From contig NZ_CP061305.1 of assembly GCF_018687755.1 (NCBI RefSeq), positions 310,001-374,000 of the forward strand: a DNA stretch of 64,000 bases, read 5' to 3'. This DNA is from Polynucleobacter sp. JS-Mosq-20-D10. GTDB lineage: Bacteria > Pseudomonadota > Gammaproteobacteria > Burkholderiales > Burkholderiaceae. A program made the translations under genes and the position numbers. A model generated the notes under the pieces. That model did not search any database. It had not been told where the DNA came from and saw only the letters and a program-made list of their open reading frames with translations. This document shows positions 27,243 through 35,779 of this stretch, piece by piece (within the stretch, counting starts at the first letter, position 1; each line of letters starts with the position of its first letter).

Positions 27243-28316
27243 ATGCTATCTTATTTGGCACTTTATTTTTTAATGGTCATACTTGGCGTCACCTGTAATT
27301 ATGATAATAATCAACTGAAAAAAAACATTTTTAATCCAAGCTGGTTATTAGCTTTCATAGTCCTAACTTTATTTATTGGTTTTCGTTATCAAGTGGGTGC
27401 GGATTGGAATGCATATCAAGAGCAAGTTGAGATGATGGCTGGAGAAGAATATAGTTTTTTATATCGCGATCCAGCATACTCAACTTTAAATTGGTTTGGT
27501 GCAAATGTTGGTGGCAATATATATTTCGTAAATTTAGTATGCTCCATTATATTTTGTTGGAGCCTAATTAAATTTTGCCATAGTCAGCCACGTTCTTGGT
27601 TGGCATTGATTCACTCACTTCCATATCTAGTAATAGTCGTGGGCATGGGTTATTCACGGCAGGCAGTTGCAATTGGTTTTTGGCTATTGACAATTTTGTG
27701 TTTAAGTAATAAAAATATATATAAGGCATTTTTTTTTATTATTTGCGCCTCATTATTTCATAAGTCTGCAATAGTCCTTTCGGTGATCATCATTTTAAGT
27801 TTGGACTGGAAAAAGAATAAATCAATTACCTATCTTTTCTCATTTATATTTTTTATAGTTGGCTTCCAGTTTTTTTTGGATGGATATGATATTTTGATGA
27901 CTCAATATGTTACTCCTGAATATCGCTCATCAGGTTCTTTTGTAAGGATTTCAATAAATGGATTTTCGGCATTGCTCTTTCTTCTTAATAGAAAAAAATA
28001 CACAACAAATCCTATAGAGTTGAGATTTTGGACAACTATGTCCTGGTTGGCTATTCTTGCTTTTATATTACTTCTGTTAACTCCTTCATCCACAGCGGTT
28101 GATCGATTTTCATTATATTTAATACCATTACAACTTTTTGTTCTATCAAGATTTCCAGATGCACTGTCGCTTAATGAGTGTGCAAAAATTATCTTAATCT
28201 ATGGGATAGTATTTAGTAATTTCATTTTTTTACTGGTCTGGCAGGAATATTCTAACTATTCATTTTTATGGCAGCCATACAAATTTTTCCCCTTCGAATT
28301 CTATATGGAATATTAA
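27243..28316 (+). CDS. wzy: EpsG-family O-antigen/exopolysaccharide polymerase (Wzy role)
   Basis: An integral membrane protein of 357 residues with about ten hydrophobic segments. The diagnostic EpsG-family loop FIGFRYQVGADWNAYQEQ follows the second membrane segment, and PYLVIVVGMGYSRQAVAIGF is the second conserved block (the YxRQxxA pattern). I chose ATG 27243, or the GTG just before it, because the upstream frame lies inside the amidotransferase gene. Its role is to join repeat units at the periplasmic face of the inner membrane after Wzx flipping. It is the only gene in the cluster with recognisable polymerase motifs, though the unknown membrane protein at 14621 is a competing candidate. 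Confidence 0.75.
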   Translation: MLSYLALYFLMVILGVTCNYDNNQLKKNIFNPSWLLAFIVLTLFIGFRYQVGADWNAYQEQVEMMAGEEYSFLYRDPAYSTLNWFGANVGGNIYFVNLVCSIIFCWSLIKFCHSQPRSWLALIHSLPYLVIVVGMGYSRQAVAIGFWLLTILCLSNKNIYKAFFFIICASLFHKSAIVLSVIIILSLDWKKNKSITYLFSFIFFIVGFQFFLDGYDILMTQYVTPEYRSSGSFVRISINGFSALLFLLNRKKYTTNPIELRFWTTMSWLAILAFILLLLTPSSTAVDRFSLYLIPLQLFVLSRFPDALSLNECAKIILIYGIVFSNFIFLLVWQEYSNYSFLWQPYKFFPFEFYMEY

Positions 28317-28332
28317 ATATATTTAATCATAA

Positions 28333-29448
28333 ATGCCTAAAATTTTAATTGTTGCTAATACCTCATGGAATATTATCAATTTCAGAGCAAATCTTATCCG
28401 AAGGCTTGTTTCTGAGGGTTATGAAGTTGTGATTGCAGCAGGAATTGACCAGTATAGCGATCAAATACAAGGCTTAGGCGCCCGTTTTGTTAAATTGAGA
28501 ATAAGAAGTCACAGCATTAATCTTTGGGATGAGTTTTTGTTGCTGATGGACTTAATGCTAATTTTTAGGAAAGAGCGTCCGGTAATTTTTCTCGGGTATA
28601 CAATCAAACCCAACATATATGGGTCTCTTGCTGCTATTTTTTTTAAAATACCCACTATTAATAATATTGCTGGGTTAGGAACTGTTTTTGTTACAAAAAG
28701 CATGATAAGTAAGTTGGTATCTCTAATGTATAAGCTTTCCCTTTCTAAGTCATCAACTGTATTTTTTCAGAATAAAGATGATTTAGAGTTATTTACATCA
28801 CAATCTATCATACAAAAAAAGCACGCTTGTCTCCTACCGGGCTCTGGAGTGGACTTAAAAAAATTTAAATATTCTCCAATACCAGCATCAAATAAGCTTA
28901 GATTTTTACTAATTGCTCGGCTTCTTTGGGACAAGGGTGTTGGCGAGTTTGCGGAGGCGGCTCGCATACTTAAACAAGAAGATATTAATGTAGAGATGTG
29001 TTTACTTGGTTTCATAGATTCTAAAAACTCAAGCTCTGTGCCGAAAAGTAAGATTGATGAATGGGTTTCTGATGGGCTTGTAACTTATTTGGGGGTTACT
29101 GATAATGTTCGAGAAGAAATAGCTAAGGCCCACTGCGTTGTCTTGCCCTCTTATTATCGCGAAGGAACTCCGAGGGCTTTATTGGAGGGCGCAGCAATGG
29201 GTAGGCCAATTATTGCAGCTGACTCAATTGGTTGTCGCGATGTTGTAGATGACGGAGTTAACGGTTATCTTTGCCGTCCCAAAGATGCATATGATCTTGC
29301 CAATAAAATTTCCACAATCGCATCGATGGAACATTATATTCGGGAACAAATGGGTTTACTTAGTAGGAAAAAAGTTCGGGATGAGTTTGATGAAGAAACC
29401 GTTATTAATGCATATCTAGACTCCATTAGATCAGTTTATTCCAATTGA
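28333..29448 (+). CDS. Glycosyltransferase family 4, PglA/WbpT-like
   Basis: A 371-residue GT-B enzyme. The N-terminal PKILIVANTSWNIINFRANL and the block YTIKPNIYGSLAA followed by NNIAGLGTVF are typical of the PglA group. Members of that group add GalNAc-type sugars to an undecaprenyl-PP-linked amino sugar. The donor domain contains LLIARLLWDKGVGEFAEAA, YYREGTPRALLEGAAMGRPI (EX7E) and IGCRDVVDDGVNGYL. It is the last rightward gene of the cluster, 16 bases after the polymerase and facing the initiating transferase gene. A role as the second transferase, acting right after the initiating sugar, is consistent with this place but inferred. Confidence 0.78.
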   Translation: MPKILIVANTSWNIINFRANLIRRLVSEGYEVVIAAGIDQYSDQIQGLGARFVKLRIRSHSINLWDEFLLLMDLMLIFRKERPVIFLGYTIKPNIYGSLAAIFFKIPTINNIAGLGTVFVTKSMISKLVSLMYKLSLSKSSTVFFQNKDDLELFTSQSIIQKKHACLLPGSGVDLKKFKYSPIPASNKLRFLLIARLLWDKGVGEFAEAARILKQEDINVEMCLLGFIDSKNSSSVPKSKIDEWVSDGLVTYLGVTDNVREEIAKAHCVVLPSYYREGTPRALLEGAAMGRPIIAADSIGCRDVVDDGVNGYLCRPKDAYDLANKISTIASMEHYIREQMGLLSRKKVRDEFDEETVINAYLDSIRSVYSN

Positions 29449-29521
29449 ATGGTTTAGTTTTTAACTAATAAGGCTATGTTTTCAAACTTCAAAACACTAA
29501 ATTTACTTTATGTTTGATTTG

Positions 29522-30607
29522 CTAAAAAATTTTTAAATACTGAATCCACTTGGGTGTCTTGAATCTTACTATCTGAGTGTATAGCCAAATATACAGTGCG
29601 AGAAATATTCCCGAGAATAATATTAATAAAGGGGTAGACTTAAACCAAAGTATCGCTGGAATAATACTTAATATTGTTAAAATCCATAGATAGGGGGCTG
29701 TTGATGCATTTGCACTAACTGGGTTGGGCTTAAACACTGTTGGCAGTAAGATGCGTTTGTAAATAAGAGTGTGGAAATGAATTGCATCCGGTAAGCCCGG
29801 GTTCTTATTCTGATGAATTCTTCTTCTATATAAAGTAAATAAAGTTTCACTTATGGGATAGCAGTTAACTAAAAATGCAAACCAAGGAGATATTTCAGGA
29901 TTTCTCATCACGATTGCTATACTTAGTGAAGCAATCCAAAAGCCGATTAGGTATGCGCCGCCATCACCTAAAAAAATTAGCCCTAACGGATAATTTAGGA
30001 TGAAAAATCCGAGAATTGCTGCCGCCATAATAAGACTTAAGATCATTAACTCGTAATCAAAAAATGTATAGCTTACATATGCAATTGCTAATAGTGTAAT
30101 AATGCCAACCATACTGGCCAACCCATGAAATCCATCAATAATATTGTATGCATTTGAAAGCCCGGTAATAGCGAAGATTGTAAAAATCAGTGAGAATGCC
30201 GGAATGGAAAATAGTAAATCTAGATAAGGGATGCCAAATGACATTATTTGAATCCCGAGCATATAAATTAGAAGAATTGCACTTGAAGCTGTGGCTAACA
30301 ATCGACCCTTAACGCTAATTTTTTTTGTAATATCCTCAAGTAAGCCAATAAAGAATGTTGGGAGTGCGCTCAATAGGAGTAGTACATTAAAATTTACTCC
30401 ACCCACTTGTTCGAGGTTCAATATAGTAGCAAGAAAAATTCCTAAGATTATTGCAAGCCCGCCAATACGAGGAGTTAATCCTGTATGATTTTTTTGAGGC
30501 CCAGAATTTTCAATATCCGCAGAGAAATGTAAATGCAAATTTTTGCATCTCAAAATCACTATTGACATAGTAAAAGAAGAAAAAAAAGCTACGATTAATT
30601 TAATCAT
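29522..30607 (-). CDS. MraY/WecA-family polyprenyl-phosphate sugar-1-phosphate transferase
   Basis: An initiating transferase of 361 residues that loads the first N-acetylhexosamine phosphate onto undecaprenyl phosphate. It has about ten membrane segments. Family motifs: HTGLTPRIGGLAIILGIF near the N-terminus, FIGLLEDITKKISVKGRLL (the acidic pair is here ED), LSNAYNIIDGFHGLAS (the NxxNxxDGxxGL motif) and LIFLGDGGAYLIGFW. It is encoded on the minus strand at the right end of the cluster, facing the last glycosyltransferase, so it has its own promoter. WbpL, which starts chains with QuiNAc or FucNAc, and WecA, which uses GlcNAc, are both possible; by context WbpL-like is attractive. I leave the symbol open. 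Confidence 0.82.
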   Translation of the reverse strand: MIKLIVAFFSSFTMSIVILRCKNLHLHFSADIENSGPQKNHTGLTPRIGGLAIILGIFLATILNLEQVGGVNFNVLLLLSALPTFFIGLLEDITKKISVKGRLLATASSAILLIYMLGIQIMSFGIPYLDLLFSIPAFSLIFTIFAITGLSNAYNIIDGFHGLASMVGIITLLAIAYVSYTFFDYELMILSLIMAAAILGFFILNYPLGLIFLGDGGAYLIGFWIASLSIAIVMRNPEISPWFAFLVNCYPISETLFTLYRRRIHQNKNPGLPDAIHFHTLIYKRILLPTVFKPNPVSANASTAPYLWILTILSIIPAILWFKSTPLLILFSGIFLALYIWLYTQIVRFKTPKWIQYLKIF

Positions 30608-30930
30608 CTTAAGGTTAATAAATTTAAATTTATATAATTATTGGATTAATGTAAGCCTGATGATATATCCATCTTGCGGGTCCATGGTAGATTCATTTGC
30701 TACATATATTTATTTTTTATATTGGGGTGCTAGCCAAATTAGTACTTGCCTAACCTTTTTTAACCTCTCTTACCCTTTGCGATACTAAATGTGGCTCTAA
30801 AAAATGATTTTTTTGTATTTCGGTAAGAATACTCCTCTCTTTGAGCTATTCCCCCAATGCTTTAGTTTTCACGAAAATTTTGATGTTAAACCCATGCGAT
30901 GAAGTTGCTTACTCCAATTGCCCTTTATTC
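30608..30930. other. Non-coding stretch upstream of the initiating transferase
   Basis: AT-rich sequence with no convincing gene on either strand. It should hold the leftward promoter of the transferase gene that starts at 30607, but I cannot single out a clear -35/-10 pair. A short open frame in the opposite direction (30543-30788) overlaps the transferase start and has no family features. The right end of the stretch passes into a decayed piece of chaA. Confidence 0.5.
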
Positions 30931-31056
30931 GCAATCATGATGGCTGCAAAGACGGCATCACCGGCAATAAATTCAGCGGCCTTATGACCGGAAAATATCG
31001 TGGCGATGATCAGCGTAATTCAATATTGGTGACGCTAATTGCCGGGGCTAATGTGC
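30931..31056 (-). pseudogene. Decayed fragment of a chaA-like antiporter gene
   Basis: By hand alignment this stretch matches 31853-31980 of the intact chaA gene with roughly four bases in five identical over its first 110 positions, in the same orientation. Shared blocks include GCAAAGACGGC, GCAATAAATTCAG, GATGATCAG and TTGGTGACGCTAAT/ATGGTGACGCTAAT. One base is missing relative to chaA near 31019, and the flanks on both sides do not match. Read leftward it encodes a piece like AGDAVFAAIMIA, equivalent to ARDAVFATVMIV of ChaA. It is a remnant of a second, more divergent chaA copy at the border of the polysaccharide island, not a recent duplicate. Confidence 0.75.
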
Positions 31057-31080
31057 CTTATCGACATCACTTTTTCTGAC

Positions 31081-32100
31081 TTAAGGTACTAAGCTCAAAA
31101 ATAAGAACTCAAAGAAAATAATTAAGGGCACCACCCCCTGTAGAAGCGTGGCTCTCCCAATCGCCAGGGTTAGCGCCCCTATAAAGAATGATAGATACAT
31201 TAAAGTCATATTAAGAGGGCTAATGCCTAAACTGATTGGTAAATCAAAGAAGATGGCAAAGGCAGCCACTGAGGGTATAGTCAATCCGATGCTGGCTAGC
31301 GCTGAACCTAATGCTAGATTCAAGCTACTTTGCAATCGGTTGGCTCTAGCCGCCCTGACAGCTGCATAAGCCTCTGGCATTAATACCAGCATTGCAATGG
31401 CAATACCCACAACTGTTTTTGGTGCCCCTGCTGCTTTGACCCCTGCTTCAATTGCAGGATTGAGCGCTTCTGCTAAGCCTACGACTATGGCTAGTGAGAT
31501 CAGGAGAAGTACTGCGCTAATACTGGTTTTCAGATTGCTGGGTTTGTCTGCATGGGTAGCGCTATTGACATTCTGGCCTTCTGCCTTAGGAAGGTAGTAG
31601 TCGCGATGACTGACAGTCTGGAAAAATAAGAATGCGCCATACAAGGCAAAAGAGGCTATTCCTGCAAAAGCAAGCTGGCTCTTGGTGAAATCAGGCCCTG
31701 GCGTGCTGACGGTCACCATAGGCATAACTAAGATGAATGTGGCTAAAGCGGTGAGTACTGTTAAAGCTGAATTTGCACCCTCATTGCGGAAAGTCATCTC
31801 GTAATGCTTAAAGCCCCCCATAAAGATACAAAGTCCGATAACTCCATTAATTACGATCATCACGGTTGCAAAGACGGCGTCACGAGCAATAAATTCAGAG
31901 CCTTCGTGACCAGCAAGCATCATGGCAATGATCAGGGAAACTTCAATAATGGTGACGCTAATCGATAGTACTAAGGTTCCATATGGCTCACCTGTTTTAT
32001 GGGCAATTACCTCTGCATGGTGAACTGCCGATAAGACTGCTCCAATGAGGGTGATGCCCATCAAGATGATGAACCAAGTTTGACTAAGAAGATGTGCCAT
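31081..32100 (-). CDS. chaA: Calcium/sodium:proton antiporter ChaA (CaCA family)
   Basis: A 339-residue inner-membrane cation exchanger with about eleven hydrophobic segments. The first signature block reads VIAHKTGEPYGTLVLSISVT followed by IIEVSLI, the alpha-repeat typical of ChaA/CAX proteins. The second alpha-repeat is VVGIAIAMLVLMPEAYAAVR with the acidic residue in PEAYAA. ChaA exports Ca2+, Na+ or K+ in exchange for protons. It is divergent from cbiX, with an 81-base gap between the two starts. A decayed second copy of part of this gene lies just beyond its 3' end, which marks this spot as a place of past rearrangement. Confidence 0.85.
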   Translation of the reverse strand: MAHLLSQTWFIILMGITLIGAVLSAVHHAEVIAHKTGEPYGTLVLSISVTIIEVSLIIAMMLAGHEGSEFIARDAVFATVMIVINGVIGLCIFMGGFKHYEMTFRNEGANSALTVLTALATFILVMPMVTVSTPGPDFTKSQLAFAGIASFALYGAFLFFQTVSHRDYYLPKAEGQNVNSATHADKPSNLKTSISAVLLLISLAIVVGLAEALNPAIEAGVKAAGAPKTVVGIAIAMLVLMPEAYAAVRAARANRLQSSLNLALGSALASIGLTIPSVAAFAIFFDLPISLGISPLNMTLMYLSFFIGALTLAIGRATLLQGVVPLIIFFEFLFLSLVP

Positions 32101-32181
32101 GTAAGAAAATTGGTGTGTAGGTAAGAGGCTTAAATTCAGGGTAAGCTTTGATAATTAATACTCGTAGTTTAAAAGGTTTGT

Positions 32182-32550
32182 ATGAATACGAAAGCAATCG
32201 TCTTATTTGGTCACGGAGCCCGTGATGCGCGTTGGCGCGAGCCCTTTGATCGTCTGGCATCGCTCTGGAAGGCGCAGAGGCCTCACGTTCCTGTGGAGTT
32301 AGCCTTTTTAGAGCTCATGCATCCAAATCTCGAGGAGGCGATTACTACTCAGGTATCTGCTGGTGCCACAGAGGTAGTTGTGGTACCAGTCTTTTTTGGT
32401 CAAGGTGGCCATTTGCGCAACGACTTCCCAGTACTGCTGGATGCTTGCCGGGAAAAATTTCCGCAGATTGCCCTAAGCGCGACGCCTGCTGTCGGGGAAG
32501 ATGACGCTGTCTTGCAAGCCATCATCGAATTTAGCGCTAGAGCTCTGTAA
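32182..32550 (+). CDS. cbiX: CbiX/SirB-type sirohydrochlorin chelatase
   Basis: A 122-residue small chelatase, about the size of CbiX-S and SirB-like single-domain enzymes. The catalytic histidine lies in VLFGHGARDARWREPF, and the second in PVFFGQGGHLRNDFP. It inserts iron (or cobalt) into sirohydrochlorin, the last step of siroheme synthesis. This fits the neighbouring cobA and siroheme-containing sulfite reductase genes on the other strand. The final 78 bases overlap the 3' end of cobA in convergent orientation, so both protein C-termini are encoded by the same DNA on opposite strands. Confidence 0.85.
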   Translation: MNTKAIVLFGHGARDARWREPFDRLASLWKAQRPHVPVELAFLELMHPNLEEAITTQVSAGATEVVVVPVFFGQGGHLRNDFPVLLDACREKFPQIALSATPAVGEDDAVLQAIIEFSARAL

Positions 32551-33324
32551 ATCTGCAGTTTGATTGATTGAGTGTTTTTCTCTTAAGGCCTCCCCAACCA
32601 TAATGAGCGCAGGCGATGCGCTATCAAACCAGCCATTTGCTTTGCCGTCCGCTAATTGACCAAGACTGCTTGACCAGTGACGTTCATTTTGGGTGCTCAC
32701 GGCTTCTAGGATGTGAACGGGTGTTTCGCTTGTGTGTGGGGAGTTGTTTTCGATTAACTGTTTAGCAATATTGCTAGCATCCTTACGACCCATGTAATAC
32801 ACCAAGGTATCAGCTTGTGGATTTTGAATTGGCTGTTGCTGACCCCCGTTATAAGCAAGATTTTCAGTGCCTTGCGCCAGGGTAACAAAAGCAACGCTAC
32901 GAGATAGCCCGCGTAAGGTAAGCGATTTCTGGATCGCAGCTGCGCCAGCTAGAGCAGCGGTAATGCCTGGTACAACTTCTACTTCAATCTGATGCTTTTT
33001 GAGTGCTTGGATTTCTTCATCGGCGCGACCAAACATCATTGGGTCGCCGCCCTTTAAGCGAACAATGACTTGATATTTTTGTGCTGCATCTACGAGGCGC
33101 TTGTTAATGAAATGCTGCGCTGAGGAGAGCTTTCCACAACGCTTACCAACAGGCTCTTTAATGGCTTGAGGGCAGAGTTCTAGCATTGCTGTATCAACCA
33201 AGGCATCATGAAAAACAATATCTGCCTTTGCCAATAGATTAGCTCCGCGCACAGTAATGAGATCAGCTGCGCCAGGGCCGGCACCAACCAAAAAGACTTT
33301 CCCGGGTTTGTTTGTATTACTCAT
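32473..33324 (-). CDS. cobA: Uroporphyrinogen-III C-methyltransferase (SUMT)
   Basis: A 283-residue SAM-dependent methyltransferase that converts uroporphyrinogen III to precorrin-2, the entry to siroheme. Motifs: VFLVGAGPGAADLITVRGA at the N-terminus, HDALVD, VRLKGGDPMMFGRADEE and VVPGITAALAGAAA. The core ends near LIMVGEALREKHS. The last ~26 residues (a low-complexity polar tail) are encoded antisense to cbiX and look like an extension created by loss of the original stop. The gene follows the DUF934 gene in a leftward operon starting with the sulfite reductase gene and supplies its siroheme. No CysG-type dehydrogenase domain is fused. Confidence 0.87.
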   Translation of the reverse strand: MSNTNKPGKVFLVGAGPGAADLITVRGANLLAKADIVFHDALVDTAMLELCPQAIKEPVGKRCGKLSSAQHFINKRLVDAAQKYQVIVRLKGGDPMMFGRADEEIQALKKHQIEVEVVPGITAALAGAAAIQKSLTLRGLSRSVAFVTLAQGTENLAYNGGQQQPIQNPQADTLVYYMGRKDASNIAKQLIENNSPHTSETPVHILEAVSTQNERHWSSSLGQLADGKANGWFDSASPALIMVGEALREKHSINQTADLQSSSAKFDDGLQDSVIFPDSRRRA

Positions 33325-33345
33325 GATATTTTTTCTGATCGTGAC

Positions 33346-33894
33346 CTAGATAGTTGCTTGACTGCTGCGGGTATCGCGCCAGCTGTTTTGTGTAGTCACA
33401 CTAAAGAGATCAAACTGCTTGAGTCCGATATCGAGATTCTGATCAGGACGTAATTCAAAAGCATCAAAACCGACTCGAGCGCCTTGTAAGAGCTGATCAA
33501 CTAAGACATCCCCAATCGCACGGATTTCACCTTGCCATTCAAAGCGATCTCTGAGAAGGGCTGCAGTGCTAAAACTTCTACCATCTCTAAAAAGAGGGAA
33601 GTGTGCCCCAACTACTGCCCAGAGTTTTTTGCCTTCCTCGATGATGTCCGCATGCTTAAGTATGTCGTCATCAGCCGCAAACCAGACACCAATCTCACCC
33701 TTTTTAGAGCGTGTGAGGATGTCGACATTCTGATGGTGAGTAATCCACCAATGCAATGGCACTAGAACCTTATGCAATCCATGCTCTAAGTCTGGAATGC
33801 TGCCTTCATCGCGTTCACCATCCCAGACTTGCCATTCATTGGTAATGAGAGTGGGTTTACCGTCTTTAGGGAAATAAATAATCTGTTGGTTCAT
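33346..33894 (-). CDS. DUF934 family protein of the sulfite-reduction operon
   Basis: A 182-residue protein of the DUF934 family, recognised from ALLRDRFEWQGEIRAIGDVL followed by VDQLLQGARVGFDAFELR. These proteins are almost always encoded next to cysI-type sulfite reductases in beta- and gammaproteobacteria, and may act as a partner or maturation protein; no activity is established that I know of. Here it lies 13 bases after the sulfite reductase gene and 21 bases before cobA, in the same leftward operon. No signal peptide or membrane segment is visible, so it should be cytoplasmic. Confidence 0.8.
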   Translation of the reverse strand: MNQQIIYFPKDGKPTLITNEWQVWDGERDEGSIPDLEHGLHKVLVPLHWWITHHQNVDILTRSKKGEIGVWFAADDDILKHADIIEEGKKLWAVVGAHFPLFRDGRSFSTAALLRDRFEWQGEIRAIGDVLVDQLLQGARVGFDAFELRPDQNLDIGLKQFDLFSVTTQNSWRDTRSSQATI

Positions 33895-33907
33895 GGCTCT
33901 TCCCTGA

Positions 33908-35647
33908 CTAGACGATTACGCTCTTGTTAGATTCTTTGGCGTGCTTATCATTTTTATTGAATGCATTCTTGTATGCAGCCTCTTTAAAGGGCGCTACACC
34001 AAGGCGACGATAAGTCTCGATAAAGGGCTCACCAGTGGTGCGTTGTTCAACATAGGTATTGATGAGGCTAGTCATTACATCTGAAATTTCATTAGCATAG
34101 AAAGAAGGCCCAATCACTTTACCGATCGATGCATTATTGCCTTGCTCGCCACCTAGGGTAATTTGATACCACTCTTCACCATCTTTATCCACGCCCAATA
34201 CGCCAATATTGCCAACGTGATGATGACCGCAGGAATTGATACATCCTGAAATATTGAGACTGATATCACCTAAATCAAATAAGTAATCCAAATCATCAAA
34301 CCGCTTCTGAATTGCTTTGGCAATCGGCAATGACTTCGCATTAGCTAATGAGCAGAAATCACCACCAGGACAAGCGATGATGTCAGTGAGCAATCCAATA
34401 TTAGGGAGTGCCACATGCTGTTGCTTAGCAGCCTGCCAAAGCTCTAGTAGTTTGGACTGCTGTACATCGGCCAATACTAAGTTTTGTTCATGGGTAACCC
34501 GTAGTTCACCAAAGCTGTATTGGTCCGCTAGATCTGCAATGGCATTCATCTGGGCGCTACTGGCATCGCCAGGGGCAACAGTGCCATGGGGCTTAAGAGA
34601 CAGCATCACACTGGCATAGCCTGGTACCTGATGCGGTTTGACGTTACGCTCCAGCCAACGAGCAAAGGCAGTTCTCTCAGTCTCGGGCACGGTGGCTAGA
34701 ATAGCTTCATTACTTACCACTGTTAATTTCTGATACGCAGGTTTAGTGAAGTGCTTAGCAACGCGCTCGCACTCAGACTGTGTGAAATTATCTTTACTTT
34801 CTTTTGCTTCATTGTGAAGATGTGCCCAATCAGCTTCAACTTGTCGTGCAAATTCTTCTGGGCCTAAAGCTTTTACTAAAATTTTGATGCGGGCTTTGTA
34901 AAGATTATCTCTTCTACCAAAGCGGTTATATACACGCAAGAGGGCGGTTAGATAACTTGGCAGAACTTGCCATGGCAAGCCTTGCTTAATTAATGAGCCC
35001 AGTATGGGGGTGCGACCCATGCCACCACCTGCATAGATATCAGCAGTGAATTCTCCATGATTGCTATTGGGATTTCTCTTGAGCTCAATACCGACATCGT
35101 GGCAAAGCAAAACCGTGCGATCTTCTTTAGCACCATTAATTGCAAACTTAAATTTGCGCGGTAGATGAGCAAACTCAGGATGCAAGGTTGACCATTGACG
35201 TAGCAGTTCGCAAACTGGGCGGGGGTCAATATATTCATCGGCAGCAACACCAGCAAAGGCATCGCTCGTAATATTGCGAATACAGTTGCCCGATGTCTGA
35301 ATGGCATGCATTTCTACTTTGGCTAATTCAGCCAAGATGTCCGGAGTTTGCTCTAGCTCTACCCAGTTGAACTGAATATTTTGACGGGTTGTGAAATGCC
35401 CGTAACCACGATCGTATTTGTCAGCAATACAGGCTAGGGTGCGAAGCTGCTTGGCACTTAATAAGCCATAAGGAATGGCAATGCGCAGCATATAGGCATG
35501 GCGCTGGTGGTAAAGACCATTCTGTAGGCGCAGAGGCCGGAATTCTTCTTCGGCAAGGGTGCCGTTCAGGCGTCGCTCAACCTGGTCTCGGAATTGGATA
35601 ACCCGTTGATCTACAAGGGTTTGGTCAATATGGTCATATTTGTACAT
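33908..35647 (-). CDS. cysI: Nitrite/sulfite reductase haemoprotein (CysI-like)
   Basis: A 579-residue siroheme/4Fe-4S reductase. The duplicated NIR/SIR layout is visible. The cluster- and siroheme-binding cysteines sit in CPGGDFCSLANAKS (C-x5-C) and LNISGCINSCGHHHVG (C-x3-C), near residues 425-480. The N-terminus begins MYKYDHIDQTLVDQRVIQFR, as in the ferredoxin- or CysJ-dependent sulfite reductases of Burkholderiales. Its job is six-electron reduction of sulfite to sulfide in assimilation. It heads an operon with DUF934 and cobA; the usual companions cysH, cysD and cysN are not in between. A homologous assimilatory nitrite reductase is possible but less likely given DUF934. Confidence 0.85.
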   Translation of the reverse strand: MYKYDHIDQTLVDQRVIQFRDQVERRLNGTLAEEEFRPLRLQNGLYHQRHAYMLRIAIPYGLLSAKQLRTLACIADKYDRGYGHFTTRQNIQFNWVELEQTPDILAELAKVEMHAIQTSGNCIRNITSDAFAGVAADEYIDPRPVCELLRQWSTLHPEFAHLPRKFKFAINGAKEDRTVLLCHDVGIELKRNPNSNHGEFTADIYAGGGMGRTPILGSLIKQGLPWQVLPSYLTALLRVYNRFGRRDNLYKARIKILVKALGPEEFARQVEADWAHLHNEAKESKDNFTQSECERVAKHFTKPAYQKLTVVSNEAILATVPETERTAFARWLERNVKPHQVPGYASVMLSLKPHGTVAPGDASSAQMNAIADLADQYSFGELRVTHEQNLVLADVQQSKLLELWQAAKQQHVALPNIGLLTDIIACPGGDFCSLANAKSLPIAKAIQKRFDDLDYLFDLGDISLNISGCINSCGHHHVGNIGVLGVDKDGEEWYQITLGGEQGNNASIGKVIGPSFYANEISDVMTSLINTYVEQRTTGEPFIETYRRLGVAPFKEAAYKNAFNKNDKHAKESNKSVIV

Positions 35648-35703
35648 AGACCCGTATTGTCTAGGGCTATAACCATAACTACAAATACTTAAATATCGAA
35701 TCT

Positions 35704-35732
35704 ATATATCTAAATTAATATATAGGGGTCAA
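35704..35732 (-). promoter_or_regulatory. Possible promoter of the sulfite-reductase operon
   Basis: Read leftward, TTGACC (35732-35727) is followed after 17 bases by ATATAT (35709-35704), about 60 bases before the reductase ATG. The -35 is good and the -10 is weak. The stretch between is very AT-rich, so other alignments are possible. Confidence 0.3.
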
Positions 35733-35779
35733 TGATGTTGAATTGGCGCTTAATTACTGGGGGAGCCTAACGGCAGTAG

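Noticed and set aside
30543..30788. An 81-residue plus-strand frame across the start of the initiating transferase gene
   Set aside because: It overlaps the start region and likely promoter of a secure gene and shows no protein family features.
34990..35307. A 105-residue frame in another reading frame of the sulfite reductase gene
   Set aside because: It overlaps the conserved N-terminal part of the reductase and has no recognisable domain or ribosome binding site.
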